Positions 53,698-62,763 of a stretch of 64,000 bases of DNA are shown here, in pieces. The notes beneath the pieces were generated by a model, which ran no database searches, was not told the DNA's origin, and saw only the letters and a program-made list of their open reading frames with translations. Within the stretch, counting starts at the first letter, position 1; each line of letters opens with the position of its first letter. This DNA comes from Lachnospiraceae bacterium (GTDB lineage: Bacteria > Bacillota > Clostridia > Lachnospirales > Lachnospiraceae). The stretch spans positions 4,898,001-4,962,000 of the forward strand of contig AP025576.1 in NCBI GenBank assembly GCA_022845955.1. The letters run 5' to 3'. A program made the position numbers and the translations under genes.

Positions 53698-54543
53698 ATG
53701 AAAAAGAAAACGATTCTTTCCGCCCTGCTTCTGGCCGGCGGTATTTTCGCATTCGCCGCCGGGCCGCTGAAATGCCGGGCCGCTGAGCTTCCTCAGCTTA
53801 CCCATTCCAGAATATGGGGTACAATGACAAAAGCCGGAGACGATACGATCGTGTTTGACAACAAGAGCGGCGAATCCTTTTATGGGGAGATCATCATCCA
53901 TCTTTCGGAGGATACGAAAATTCTGGATGCCGTAAACGGTTACCCGGTATCCATGGACAGCATAGGGGACGGGCAGACGGCGTATGCTTATATCGGGCCG
54001 GCAATGACCATGAGCCTTCCGCCCCAGACGAATTCCCCTGTAATCCTTACGGAAATCCCCGCAGACTATAAGGTACCCGACTATGTAACGGTAAAATCCC
54101 TGGAGGATAAAGGGGATACCTATCTTCTGACAGGGGCGGACGGGGCCGTTTATACCATTCCAAAGGACTGCAGCATCCTCCCGTACCTGACAAAAAATAT
54201 GGTCCGCCTCACCGATCTTACGGAAGGAAGCACCTGCCTGATATGGTCGGATGCTAGTTCCAGGGGAAACAAAATCGTGCTTTTTGCCGGGGAGACCGCT
54301 GACGGCGAAGAGCCTGCAGACGATGCCCTCTTCCCCTCCGCTTACGGATGGTTTGAAGAAAACGGGCAGATTTATTTCCGTACCGAAGACGGCAGTCTTA
54401 AAAAAGGGTTTATCCAGACCGGGGACCGGATTTTCTTCCTGAATACGGAAACAGGCGCTATGCAGACCGGGCCGGTAACGATCGGGGATACTACTTATCA
54501 TATGTTTGCGGATGGAACCTTCCGCATGGAAAAAGGGAATTAA
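53698..54543 (+). CDS. Secreted protein with C-terminal cell-wall-binding-like repeats
   Basis: A 281-residue exported protein. The signal peptide (about 1-29, KKKTILSALLLAGG, cleavage after CRAA) is followed by a beta-rich domain with repeated elements (about 30-210; ITVFDNK-type strands, ILTEIPADYKVPDYV). A C-terminal segment (about 225-280; YGWFEENGQIYFRTEDGSLK, GFIQTGDRIFFLN, GDTTYHMFADG) looks like two or three degenerate choline/cell-wall-binding repeats. AGGAGG precedes the start. Function unknown; a surface role is inferred. Confidence 0.75.
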   Translation: MKKKTILSALLLAGGIFAFAAGPLKCRAAELPQLTHSRIWGTMTKAGDDTIVFDNKSGESFYGEIIIHLSEDTKILDAVNGYPVSMDSIGDGQTAYAYIGPAMTMSLPPQTNSPVILTEIPADYKVPDYVTVKSLEDKGDTYLLTGADGAVYTIPKDCSILPYLTKNMVRLTDLTEGSTCLIWSDASSRGNKIVLFAGETADGEEPADDALFPSAYGWFEENGQIYFRTEDGSLKKGFIQTGDRIFFLNTETGAMQTGPVTIGDTTYHMFADGTFRMEKGN

Positions 54544-54594
54544 ACGGGAAACGGGAAATGGAACACTTCCGGTTAAGGAAAAAGGGGAAAATGT

Positions 54595-55536
54595 ATGCAG
54601 GATAAAATTTCATTGTCTTTTGATATCGGGGGAACCTCCGCAAAATACGCGTTTGTTACAGCCGACGGACATCTGACGGGAAAAAATTCGTTTCGTACGG
54701 CGGGACTGAAAACCCTGGATGAATTCGGCCGGCAGCTTCTGCCCGTGATCGAACAGGGACTCGCTCGAGGGGCCGTCAATGTCGGTTTAGCCTGTCCGGG
54801 TATCTTTCTTTCGGATGGGAAATGCGTGGGCGGAGTTGAGAACCTTGCTTTTCTGGAGGGGGTCAATCTTCCAGGATATCTCCGGCAGCATTACCCTTCC
54901 CTGGAAGTTTCGATTATGAATGACGGTACCGCCGCGGCTTTGGGCGAGTACTGGATGGGAAGCGGCCGGGGCAGCCATGTTCTGCTGTGCGTCACGCTTG
55001 GAACCGGCATAGGAAGCGCTTTGATTCTGGACGGGAAGCCGTTTGGGGGAAGTCACTCTCAAAGCGGAGAATTGGGATACAGTGATTATTCTTCTTCCGG
55101 AGACTATCTGGAACTGGATTATTCCACGCTCGGGATCCTGCGGAGGGCTTCGGAAATAACCGGTACAGAAATGGATGGTTTCGCTTTTATACGTCGTATC
55201 AAGGAAAAGGATCCCTGCTGCCTACCGCTTCTGGATGACTGGACGACGAAGCTCGGACGGATTATTGCGAATATTATTCTGATGCTGGATCCCGACAGGG
55301 TGGTGATAGGAGGCGGCATTTCCGGTGAAAAGGAGATCCTGATCCCGCTTCTGGAGGAAAAAATAAACAGGCAGCTTCCGCCTCTGTTCCGCCATCTCGC
55401 AGCAATTACCCCGGCCAGCCTCGCCAATGACGCGGGGCTGTTCGGAGCCGTAAAACCGTTTTTTGATACCGGAAAGGCCACGGCAATGCCATCCCTTAAC
55501 CAAAGTAAGAACGTAAATGACATGGCGGAAGCGTAA
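54595..55536 (+). CDS. ROK family sugar kinase or regulator-like protein, zinc motif absent
   Basis: A 313-residue ROK protein. The phosphate motif LSFDIGGTSAKYAFV (about 6-20) and the catalytic region IMNDGTAAALGEYWMG with the base Asp are followed by LGTGIGSALILDG. Normally GH and a CxCGxxGC zinc motif follow; here the segment is SGELGYSDYSSSGDYLELDY, so the zinc ligands are missing. DPDRVVIGGGIS is the C-terminal ATP motif. No HTH, so it is a kinase rather than a repressor. Zinc-less members include beta-glucoside and N-acetylmannosamine kinases. Substrate unknown. Confidence 0.85.
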   Translation: MQDKISLSFDIGGTSAKYAFVTADGHLTGKNSFRTAGLKTLDEFGRQLLPVIEQGLARGAVNVGLACPGIFLSDGKCVGGVENLAFLEGVNLPGYLRQHYPSLEVSIMNDGTAAALGEYWMGSGRGSHVLLCVTLGTGIGSALILDGKPFGGSHSQSGELGYSDYSSSGDYLELDYSTLGILRRASEITGTEMDGFAFIRRIKEKDPCCLPLLDDWTTKLGRIIANIILMLDPDRVVIGGGISGEKEILIPLLEEKINRQLPPLFRHLAAITPASLANDAGLFGAVKPFFDTGKATAMPSLNQSKNVNDMAEA

Positions 55537-55552
55537 CCATAAAAGCTCTGTT

Positions 55553-56554
55553 TTATTCAACAGGGGGCATAGCCGATGCCAAATGATCCAGCAGCTCCTT
55601 TTTTATTGCGGCATAATAAGCAATGCGGGGGATCGTTTCATGGACCTGGCGGATGCCAAGCTGCCTTTCTTCCTCCATTTCACATTCCAGGCCCAACGCT
55701 CTTTTTATATTATATGCAAGCCATTCAAGCCAGCTGAAGCCGATTCCGTACAGTGCACTCCACTCCGTTCGGAAGGCCCCGTATTCCTGCCGGTAGGCGT
55801 TGAGAAACGTCTGTAAGAATCCGTAATCAATACGGCACAGGGTGTCACCGGCCCAGCTCAGGGCCAGCTGAAACATTTCCATATAGGGATTTCCGTAATC
55901 CAGGCATTCCAGATCGATAATCCGCGGTTTTCCATCCACCCATAACACATTTTTACTGTCCATATCCCCGTCGCAGATACATACAGCCGCCGGAACCTTA
56001 TGTAAGGCAGCGTTGTATTCTTCCTGGCCGTAATAGAACAGCTCTCTGTTACTTTTTAATTCTTCCGCTATTTCAGGACATGCCGCCTCTGCCTGTCCGA
56101 TATATGCGTCCCAGTCCACATCGATTTTTTCCCTCTCACAGGAAATCCGGGGAATCTTAATTTTATGGATTTTCGCCAAAAGCGCACCGATGGTTCTGCA
56201 ATGCCCGCCGTCTATTTCTTCCCAGCGCAGCGCATTTCCTTCCACCCATGGAAAGACATAAAAATACTGCCCGTTAATACACTGCATTTTACAGCCGTTT
56301 ATTTCCTTTGCAGGGACAACGGGAATCATATTCCGGTACAATACTTGTTCCAGATATTCCGCCCTCTGAAAATTCCGGAATACATCCGGCCTTCGCATAA
56401 TTGCCGGATTTAACAGCTTGACGGCGTATTGCCCTGTATCGGTTTCCAGTTGATACATCTGATGCATATAACCGCCCGCCACCCTCCGGGGCGGCGCCGT
56501 AACTGCGCCCAGCTTTGCCTGCTCCGCCATGATATCAAATAAAGGATTTTCCAC
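55553..56554 (-). CDS. Phosphotransferase family protein (APH/CotS-like)
   Basis: A 333-residue protein with a kinase-like APH fold: QYAVKLLNP holds the ATP lysine, CICDGDMDSKNVLWVDGKPRIIDLECLDYGNP is the catalytic loop (DGDMDSKN, in place of HGDxHxxN) and metal motif. The start is a GTG at 56554, preceded by GGTGG; the longer frame to 56986 is not credible. The catalytic His is replaced by Cys-Asp. It may be a sugar or small-molecule kinase or a spore coat CotS-like protein. It converges on the ROK gene with a 16-nt gap. Confidence 0.78.
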   Translation of the reverse strand: MENPLFDIMAEQAKLGAVTAPPRRVAGGYMHQMYQLETDTGQYAVKLLNPAIMRRPDVFRNFQRAEYLEQVLYRNMIPVVPAKEINGCKMQCINGQYFYVFPWVEGNALRWEEIDGGHCRTIGALLAKIHKIKIPRISCEREKIDVDWDAYIGQAEAACPEIAEELKSNRELFYYGQEEYNAALHKVPAAVCICDGDMDSKNVLWVDGKPRIIDLECLDYGNPYMEMFQLALSWAGDTLCRIDYGFLQTFLNAYRQEYGAFRTEWSALYGIGFSWLEWLAYNIKRALGLECEMEEERQLGIRQVHETIPRIAYYAAIKKELLDHLASAMPPVE

Positions 56555-56767
56555 GGTTCCACCCTCTCTCCTCTTTCCGGCCTGTCTGCCATACCAAAAA
56601 CCACCCTTTGCATTCCATTGGAATATACTTATAAGTAAGCATATAAAATTCCGTTTATGAATGCAATAGCTTATACCGTAAAGGGGCAGAAAAAAAGCAG
56701 ATGCAGCCGGGGCAATGGTTTCCGTCCCGGCGCGGTATGAAGCCCCCGGCAGCCGCCCATGCAGCAA

Positions 56768-56794
56768 TTCAGGAGCGGGAATCCCGCTCCTGAA
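56768..56794. terminator. Perfect palindromic hairpin after asnB
   Basis: A 13-bp perfect stem (TTCAGGAGCGGGA with its complement) lies 14 nt beyond the asnB stop. It acts as a terminator or 3' end stabiliser; the T-tract is weak. Confidence 0.6.
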
Positions 56795-56807
56795 ACAAAA
56801 CCGCCGG

Positions 56808-58658
56808 CTAAATAAGACGGATCTGATAATGCTCCAGCCAGTAATTAACCTGGAGCAGATATGCCAGCAGCTGGGGGCCAGCCATAAGCTGCCCGTAAAA
56901 GGGCCGCGCGTAATCCGAAGGCTGGCGCATAAAGCTCTCCACCTTCTTCTTGTCGATGAGACGGCACAGAGGGGCACCCGAATCATTCATCACTTCCAAC
57001 ATCTGCTTCCTCACCAGCTGCTCATAAGCCGGGTCATAGGTCTTTGGGTAGGGGCTTTTTCTCCGGTACAGGACATCATCCGGCAGATATCCTCTGCCCG
57101 CAGCCCGCAGCAGCCCTTTAACCACACCGTCATGGCACTTCATGCTCCAGGGAACATTCCATACATATTCGATGATATGGTGATCCGCAAAAGGCACCCT
57201 CGCTTCCAGGCCTGCATGCATGCTGGTGCGGTCCATCCGGTCAAGCAGGGTCTGCATGAACCATTTCAGGTTCAGATAGGAAATTTCCCTGCGCCGTTTT
57301 TCCTCCGCATTTTCCCCCTCCAGAACCGGTGTTTCCCCGATGGTCCTGTGATAAGCCTCCTTTGCATATTCCTCCAGGGGAAGCTCCGTAAGCACCTCAT
57401 CCTTTAACAGCATTGTCCTGGGGGTAAAATCCATGGACCAGGGGAAACAGTCCGCTTCAAAGCATTCTTTTTTATGGAACCAGGGATAACCCCCGAATAT
57501 TTCGTCCGCGCATTCCCCCGTCAGCGTAACCTTATGCTGCTTTGCCACCTTACGGCAAAAATACAGCATGGAGGATTCCACATCCGCCATACAGGGCAGA
57601 TCCCGTGCGTCCACCGCCTCAAACAGGTAATCGTAAAGTTCTTCATTCCTGCATTCCAGATAAAAATGCTGCGTCTTGGCATGATCCCTGACCACATCTA
57701 CCCAGGGCCGATCCTGCGAGGGCTGGAATGCATTGGCCTGAAAATTCACATCGTTATCTTTAAAATCAAAGGAATAGGTGGATAGAAGCTTCCCCTGTTT
57801 CCTGAGATTCTCACTGCATATAGCTGTCACCAGGCTGCTGTCCACCCCGCCGGACAAAAAGGTACAAATGGGGACATCGGACAGCATTTGCTTTTTCACG
57901 GCATTTTCAATAAGATACCGGGTACGTTCCACGGTTTCTTCAAACGACTCCTCATGAGGAAGGCTTTTCACCTGCCAGTAGCAGTGCTGTCTGCAGCCGT
58001 CTGCATCAAACTCCAGGAAATGCCCGGGCAGTACCTCCCGGATTCCCCGGAACACACCGTTTCCGTATGTCTTGGCCGGTCCCAGCCCGAACACTTCGCA
58101 AAGTCCGTCTTTATCCACCTCCGCATGTATTCCGGGAAAACTCAGAATTCCCTTGATTTCGGAAGAAAATACAAGCGTGTTGTCTTTTACCGTATAAAAA
58201 CAGGGTTTAATGCCCACCCGATCCCGGTAGAGAAGAAATTTTTCCCTGGCGCCGTCCCATATGGCAAAGGAAAAAATCCCGTCCAGCCTCTCCACAAACG
58301 CTTTTCCATAATGGATATACCCAGCCAGAATGACTTCCGTATCGCTGTTTGTCTGAAAGCGGACGCCTTCCCCCCGAAGCTCCTGTTTCAACTCCATCAT
58401 ATTATATAGCTCGCCGTTATAGCAGATCGTAAATTCAGCCCCGTCTTCTCTTCTTACCATAGGCTGCTGCCCGGAGGACAAATCGATGATGGACAGCCTG
58501 ACATGGGCCATACCGCAGTGCTCCCGCAGAAAAATACCATCCTCATCCGGTCCCCTGTGCTTCTGGACGGCGTTCATTCGTTTTAAAACCGCCTTCCATT
58601 CTCCTTCGTTTGTTTCATAATTTATCCTGAAGTTCGTAAATCCTGCTATCCCACACAT
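56808..58658 (-). CDS. asnB: Asparagine synthase (glutamine-hydrolysing)
   Basis: A 616-residue enzyme. The N-terminal class II glutaminase begins with the nucleophile C2 (MCGIAGF), with HRGPDEDG and ICYNGELYN. The synthetase domain has the PP-loop FLSGGVDSSLV and LTGECADEIFGGYPWFHKKE. It converts aspartate and glutamine to asparagine with ATP. I start at 58658 because the Cys must follow Met. Full length for the Bacillus AsnB/AsnO type (about 615-630), which can function in sporulation. Confidence 0.93.
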   Translation of the reverse strand: MCGIAGFTNFRINYETNEGEWKAVLKRMNAVQKHRGPDEDGIFLREHCGMAHVRLSIIDLSSGQQPMVRREDGAEFTICYNGELYNMMELKQELRGEGVRFQTNSDTEVILAGYIHYGKAFVERLDGIFSFAIWDGAREKFLLYRDRVGIKPCFYTVKDNTLVFSSEIKGILSFPGIHAEVDKDGLCEVFGLGPAKTYGNGVFRGIREVLPGHFLEFDADGCRQHCYWQVKSLPHEESFEETVERTRYLIENAVKKQMLSDVPICTFLSGGVDSSLVTAICSENLRKQGKLLSTYSFDFKDNDVNFQANAFQPSQDRPWVDVVRDHAKTQHFYLECRNEELYDYLFEAVDARDLPCMADVESSMLYFCRKVAKQHKVTLTGECADEIFGGYPWFHKKECFEADCFPWSMDFTPRTMLLKDEVLTELPLEEYAKEAYHRTIGETPVLEGENAEEKRRREISYLNLKWFMQTLLDRMDRTSMHAGLEARVPFADHHIIEYVWNVPWSMKCHDGVVKGLLRAAGRGYLPDDVLYRRKSPYPKTYDPAYEQLVRKQMLEVMNDSGAPLCRLIDKKKVESFMRQPSDYARPFYGQLMAGPQLLAYLLQVNYWLEHYQIRLI

Positions 58659-58726
58659 ATGGCTGCCTCGCCTTTCCCATCCTTTGATTTTCAGCAAATA
58701 AGACGACCTGCTGAACAGTTACGGTT

Positions 58727-59317
58727 TTATTCTATATAATCCACCAGCAGCGGCTGTATCTGCCTGTATTCCAGCGCCGCTTCCAGGGCCGGTATCAGAT
58801 ATTCGATATGAGCCACCAGCGAATTCGGTTTTTGCCCGGGGTTATCCTGCCCGAAGGGTACGAAATAAATATTTTTAGTATTGAGAAGAAGCCCTATGTT
58901 TTTCATATTCATCCCCAGCCCGTCATTGGATGATAGGAAGATTAAGAGAGGCTTATTGTTCCGAAGATGGGCCTTTGCCCCCATCAGCACCGGCGTATCG
59001 GTAATTCCGTTCGCCAGCTTTGCGGCAGTGTTGCCGGTACACGGCAGAATCGCCATAATATCCAGATATCCCTTCGGCCCGATAGGCTCCGCTTCTTCAA
59101 TACTGCATATCGGCTGCCTCCCTGTAATATCCCTGGCCCGTTTCATAAAATCCTCCGGCTTGCCGAACCGGTTCGTAATTGTCTGTGAGGCATCGGAGAA
59201 AAGAGGATATACTTGTGCTCCCTCTTCCACCAGTTTTTCCATCGCTGTAAATATTTTATCGAATGTACAAAAGGAGCCCGTCAGCGCAACTCCCACTTTT
59301 TTCCCTTTTAACTCCAT
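58727..59317 (-). CDS. dpaB: Dipicolinate synthase subunit B
   Basis: A 196-residue flavoprotein-like subunit. The opening KKVGVALTGSFCTFDKIF and the segment ILPCTGNTAAKLANGITDTPVLMGAKAHLRNNKP are typical of SpoVFB/DpaB. With subunit A it makes dipicolinic acid in the mother cell for uptake into the spore core. The start is the ATG at 59317 with AGGAG about 10 nt upstream. It directly follows dpaA. Confidence 0.93.
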   Translation of the reverse strand: MELKGKKVGVALTGSFCTFDKIFTAMEKLVEEGAQVYPLFSDASQTITNRFGKPEDFMKRARDITGRQPICSIEEAEPIGPKGYLDIMAILPCTGNTAAKLANGITDTPVLMGAKAHLRNNKPLLIFLSSNDGLGMNMKNIGLLLNTKNIYFVPFGQDNPGQKPNSLVAHIEYLIPALEAALEYRQIQPLLVDYIE

Positions 59318-59395
59318 ATTCTGCACTCTCCTAACTTCTCCGTTTTACGACAGGGGAAGGACCTGCATTCTGCCTTATTCCCCGCCGCCGCAGCA

Positions 59396-60265
59396 TCATA
59401 TATGACCCAGCACATAATCGGTAAGGCATCTGGCGGATATCCTGCAGGCATATTTCCCCGGCAGGCCGAGGCAGTGCCGTGCATGGACGGACAGCTCTTC
59501 TGCCGCCTTATAGTCCACCCCGCCGTTCCCGGACGCAATATCAATCACCAGAACATCCCTGTTCAGCCTCTGCAGGACAGCTTTATCAATAAGAGGGGCC
59601 GGCACCGTATTATACACATATTCATATTCTCCTGCCTTCTCCCCGAGCTGCTCCAGCGCAAGCGTCTGCATCCCATAAGCGTCGGCCAGGGCCAGCTCCG
59701 TCTGGCTGCCGCTGCATACCGTAACGAGGGCGGACAGGCCTTTTAATTTGTCGCTGAGGATTTTGCCGCATCTCCCATAACCGATCACCAGGCTTTTGCT
59801 CCTGTGTATGTTGGTATCCTTATGCCGGAGAGCCTCCAGAATAGCTCCCTCCGCTGTGGCAACGGCATTAAATACGGCAATACTCTCCACCTGCATAAAA
59901 TCACAGCAGACTATATTTCTCTCGCCGCACTCCTGCCGGAAGGTTTCCGGTATGACGCCTCCGAAAATCGTATGACGTTTCCTTATCAGACGCGACAGCT
60001 CCCGGATATCAAGGACGCCTTTTTTCTCCAAAGGGATTCCTCCCACAATAACATCCGCAGCATCTACCGCTTCCCGGAGGGACGCGGCATAGCCGTCCGC
60101 TTCCATGGAACGCTTTGCTTCCATGGAATGCTTTATTTCCCTTTCCCCATCCTCCGTCTCCTGTATCCCAAAACAAATGACCTTATATCCGCTTTCCCGG
60201 AAAAACGGCACCATATAGGCCGTACGTTTATCTCCTCCAATGACTGCAATGTCATATTCCGCCAT
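59396..60265 (-). CDS. dpaA: Dipicolinate synthase subunit A
   Basis: A 289-residue subunit with a Rossmann NAD(P) site: the N-terminal domain AEYDIAVIGGDKRTAYMVPFF (about 2-22), and a second one SLVIGYGRCGKILSDKLKGL near residue 155. The ending IDIASGNGGVDYKAAEEL and GLPGKYA is the usual DpaA end. It makes dipicolinate from dihydroxytetrahydrodipicolinate together with DpaB. It shows that the organism forms endospores. GGGAGG precedes the ATG, and a sigma-K-like promoter lies about 90 nt upstream. Confidence 0.94.
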   Translation of the reverse strand: MAEYDIAVIGGDKRTAYMVPFFRESGYKVICFGIQETEDGEREIKHSMEAKRSMEADGYAASLREAVDAADVIVGGIPLEKKGVLDIRELSRLIRKRHTIFGGVIPETFRQECGERNIVCCDFMQVESIAVFNAVATAEGAILEALRHKDTNIHRSKSLVIGYGRCGKILSDKLKGLSALVTVCSGSQTELALADAYGMQTLALEQLGEKAGEYEYVYNTVPAPLIDKAVLQRLNRDVLVIDIASGNGGVDYKAAEELSVHARHCLGLPGKYACRISARCLTDYVLGHI

Positions 60266-60354
60266 GTTTTTCCTCCCTATCTACCTTATTTTTACGTCGG
60301 ACAGCGCCCGCCGGCTGGCTGTGGGCTGCTATAAATCGACTGACTAATACATAA

Positions 60355-60381
60355 AATTGTATGCCAAACGGGCGGATTCGT
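60355..60381 (-). promoter_or_regulatory. Candidate sigma-K (or sigma-E) sporulation promoter of dpaAB
   Basis: On the minus strand CATACAATT (60355-60363) follows AC (60380-60381) after 16 nt, matching the Bacillus sigma-K consensus AC-N16/17-CATAnnnT. It is about 90 nt before dpaA. The match is short, so chance cannot be excluded. Confidence 0.4.
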
Positions 60382-60556
60382 GCTTGTCATGGGGAAAAAC
60401 AGGGGTTTTGGGGAGAAGAATGAAAATTTCCAACCAGCTTAAGCCTTCCTTTTGTTTTATCGGTTTACAGGTGCAATAATAAATAATATGGTGTATACTG
60501 ACTACAATACCGTTTAACAGGCACAGCAGCCCCAACGCCCAAAGGGAGGAATACCC

Positions 60557-62137
60557 ATGTTTCATTATGAACTTATAATCCATATTCTGAGCACCAGCGC
60601 ACTGCTGGAGGAAACCCTTTCCCAAGTCCCTGAGCCGGCGCATTTTTCGTTTCATTTCCGCTGCTTTTCCGGTGTTTCCGATGAAAGTCTCACCGCTTGT
60701 AATTTATTGCTGCTTGATTTGCCCGCCGCTGATATCCTCCGGATCCTTCCCCGGATCGCTTCCGGTACTGACCTTATTCTGTGTTCGGCACCGGAGGACA
60801 TATCCCTCCTCCAGGAAGCTGCGGCAAACCAATATGCCGATTTATGGGTCAAGCCCTTTTCCTCCTCCTTTATCACAGCGCGCTTTAACAGGCTGCTGGA
60901 GCATCTCTGGCTGGAAAAAGACGACAGCTTTATCCGTACCTGCCTGAATACCACCATCAACAGCATTCCCGATCTGATCTGGTTCAAAGATCTGCGTGGT
61001 TCCCATGAGATGGTTAACGATGCCTTCTGTCATGCCGTAGGTAAAACAAAGCAGGATATACAGGGCCGCGGGCACTACTATATCTGGGATTTAAAACCGG
61101 AAGAATACGCTACAGGAGAATATGTATGCCTGGAAACCGAAGAAGAAGTGCTGCGGCAGCGCAAGACCTGCCTCTTTGATGAAAAAGTGAAAAGCAGCCA
61201 CGGGCTGCGGCAGTTTAAAACTTATAAATCCCCTATTTTTGACGAGACGGGAGAGGTTATTGGCACCGTCGGCATCGCACACGATGTGACCGTTCTCGAA
61301 AACATAAGCACGGAGCTGGACATCCTGCTGAACAGCATGCCCTTTGCTATCCTTGTCAAAAACGACAAGGGCGTCATTATTAACTCCAACGTGAAATTTT
61401 CTGAATACTTCCAGATACCAAGGGAACAGATCCAGGGAAAATATTATGATGAGTGGAAAAAAGATGCGTTGAATACCCTTACCGGCATCAACGAAGAAGG
61501 CTATGCCGAGGCCGCATTGAATATCGGCGGAAAAGAAAAAGTTTTTGAAATCCATGAAGAGCCTATATATGATATTTTTGAGAACCTTGTGGGCCAGCTG
61601 TGCATCTGCAGAGATATTACGGTAGAACGCACATTGGAGCAGCAGATCCTGCAAACCTCCATCACCGACTTTTTGACCGGACTCTATAACCGACGGGGCT
61701 TCTATGATTATATCAGCAGAAACCGCGGCAGTCAGACGGTAAGCCTGATATACCTGGATTTGGATCATTTTAAAAATGTCAATGACGTCTATGGACACCA
61801 GGCCGGAGACGAAGCCCTGATTCTTGTCTCCCGGCTTATGAAGGAATGTTTTCCCCAAACCCTGATAGCCAGGCTGGGAGGGGACGAATTCCTGATCACC
61901 CTCCTCGGAGCCTACGATACCCGGAAGCTCCTGGACCAATCTCAGCTGCTGCTTGATAAAATGCAGCTCGCTTTCCGCCAATCCAGGCAGCTCAACAGCC
62001 TCACTGCCAGCATAGGCATCGCGCAGACCAACGATCCCGGCCTGCCGATTGACACCTTGATTTACCAGAGTGATCAGGCCCTCTATTTTGCCAAACAGCA
62101 TGGCCGGGCGCGCTGCTGCCTGTATTCCGATGTATGA
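60557..62137 (+). CDS. Diguanylate cyclase with receiver-like and PAS domains
   Basis: A 526-residue protein. Residues 1-118 form a receiver-like fold that keeps D54 (LLLLDLP) and K99 (WVKPF) but lacks the usual N-terminal acidic pair. Two PAS domains follow (about 125-250, NTTINSIPDLIWFKDLRGSH; about 255-355, LDILLNSMPFAILVKNDKGV). The GGDEF domain (about 365-525) has the active-site GGDEF at 441-445, preceded by TDFLTGLYNRRGF. No EAL domain. It should make cyclic di-GMP; input signal unknown. AAAGGGAGG precedes the ATG. Confidence 0.92.
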   Translation: MFHYELIIHILSTSALLEETLSQVPEPAHFSFHFRCFSGVSDESLTACNLLLLDLPAADILRILPRIASGTDLILCSAPEDISLLQEAAANQYADLWVKPFSSSFITARFNRLLEHLWLEKDDSFIRTCLNTTINSIPDLIWFKDLRGSHEMVNDAFCHAVGKTKQDIQGRGHYYIWDLKPEEYATGEYVCLETEEEVLRQRKTCLFDEKVKSSHGLRQFKTYKSPIFDETGEVIGTVGIAHDVTVLENISTELDILLNSMPFAILVKNDKGVIINSNVKFSEYFQIPREQIQGKYYDEWKKDALNTLTGINEEGYAEAALNIGGKEKVFEIHEEPIYDIFENLVGQLCICRDITVERTLEQQILQTSITDFLTGLYNRRGFYDYISRNRGSQTVSLIYLDLDHFKNVNDVYGHQAGDEALILVSRLMKECFPQTLIARLGGDEFLITLLGAYDTRKLLDQSQLLLDKMQLAFRQSRQLNSLTASIGIAQTNDPGLPIDTLIYQSDQALYFAKQHGRARCCLYSDV

Positions 62138-62164
62138 TTCCAGGCTGTTTCGGAGATTCCACTG

Positions 62165-62280
62165 CCAGATATACGCCATAGCGTTTTGCTGTGCGTCATA
62201 ACGCACGCATCCGCTTGCAGATATCTCCTGCAACTGCCGGTTGCAGGACTTCCATGCAGACGCGGTTGTGCGCAACCGCA
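62165..62280. other. Cluster of small hairpins before the XRE gene
   Basis: TGCGT/ACGCA, CCTGCAAC/GTTGCAGG and GCGGTTG/CAACCGC stems follow one another within about 115 nt between the diguanylate cyclase and XRE genes. No strong T-run. Possibly a remnant repeat, or an RNA leader or terminator region. Confidence 0.5.
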
Positions 62281-62320
62281 GATAATGGTAAGTTGGAATC
62301 AGATAAAGGAGGATTTTGAT

Positions 62321-62677
62321 ATGTCTTTAGGTGAAAAATTGCAATATCTCAGAAAGGAAAAAGGAATTTCCCAGGAGCAGCTGGCTGAACAGATGACCAT
62401 ATCCCGTCAAGCCATCTCCAAATGGGAACTGGACACTTCCATACCCGATGTGGAGAACATAATTCAAATCAGCAAGCTGTTCGATGTGACTACGGACTGG
62501 CTGCTTATGGGTGATAGTGAGTTTCCGGAGAAACCAATTGCCCCCCGGTTTCCGCAGGCTAAAAACCAGGAAGCAAAAACGATGCTTTTAAAAGTCCTGC
62601 AAATTGTATTGGTAATAGGCGGTATCGCTTTGGTCCTGCTTTTGTTCTTGCTGGGATTTTCTTTGATGCCTGTCTGA
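62321..62677 (+). CDS. XRE family regulator with C-terminal membrane helix
   Basis: A 118-residue protein with an N-terminal Cro/C1-type HTH (about 2-60; LAEQMTISRQAISKWELDTSIP). A proline-rich linker leads to one hydrophobic helix (about 90-115, VLVIGGIALVLLLFLLGFSL). It is a membrane-tethered DNA-binding protein of a kind common in Clostridia. AAAGGAGG precedes the ATG. Target unknown. Confidence 0.9.
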   Translation: MSLGEKLQYLRKEKGISQEQLAEQMTISRQAISKWELDTSIPDVENIIQISKLFDVTTDWLLMGDSEFPEKPIAPRFPQAKNQEAKTMLLKVLQIVLVIGGIALVLLLFLLGFSLMPV

Positions 62678-62711
62678 TTTGTGCTGTGCATAAGGATTAT
62701 GAAGAGAGAAA

Positions 62712-62741
62712 GCTGTCGGGATGCTTTTGCATCCCGACAGC
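62712..62741. terminator. Bidirectional terminator
   Basis: A perfect 13-bp stem (GCTGTCGGGATGC/GCATCCCGACAGC) with a TTTT loop between the convergent XRE and GH5-like genes. Confidence 0.8.
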
Positions 62742-62763
62742 CGTCATTTGCTTCGCTTACAAT

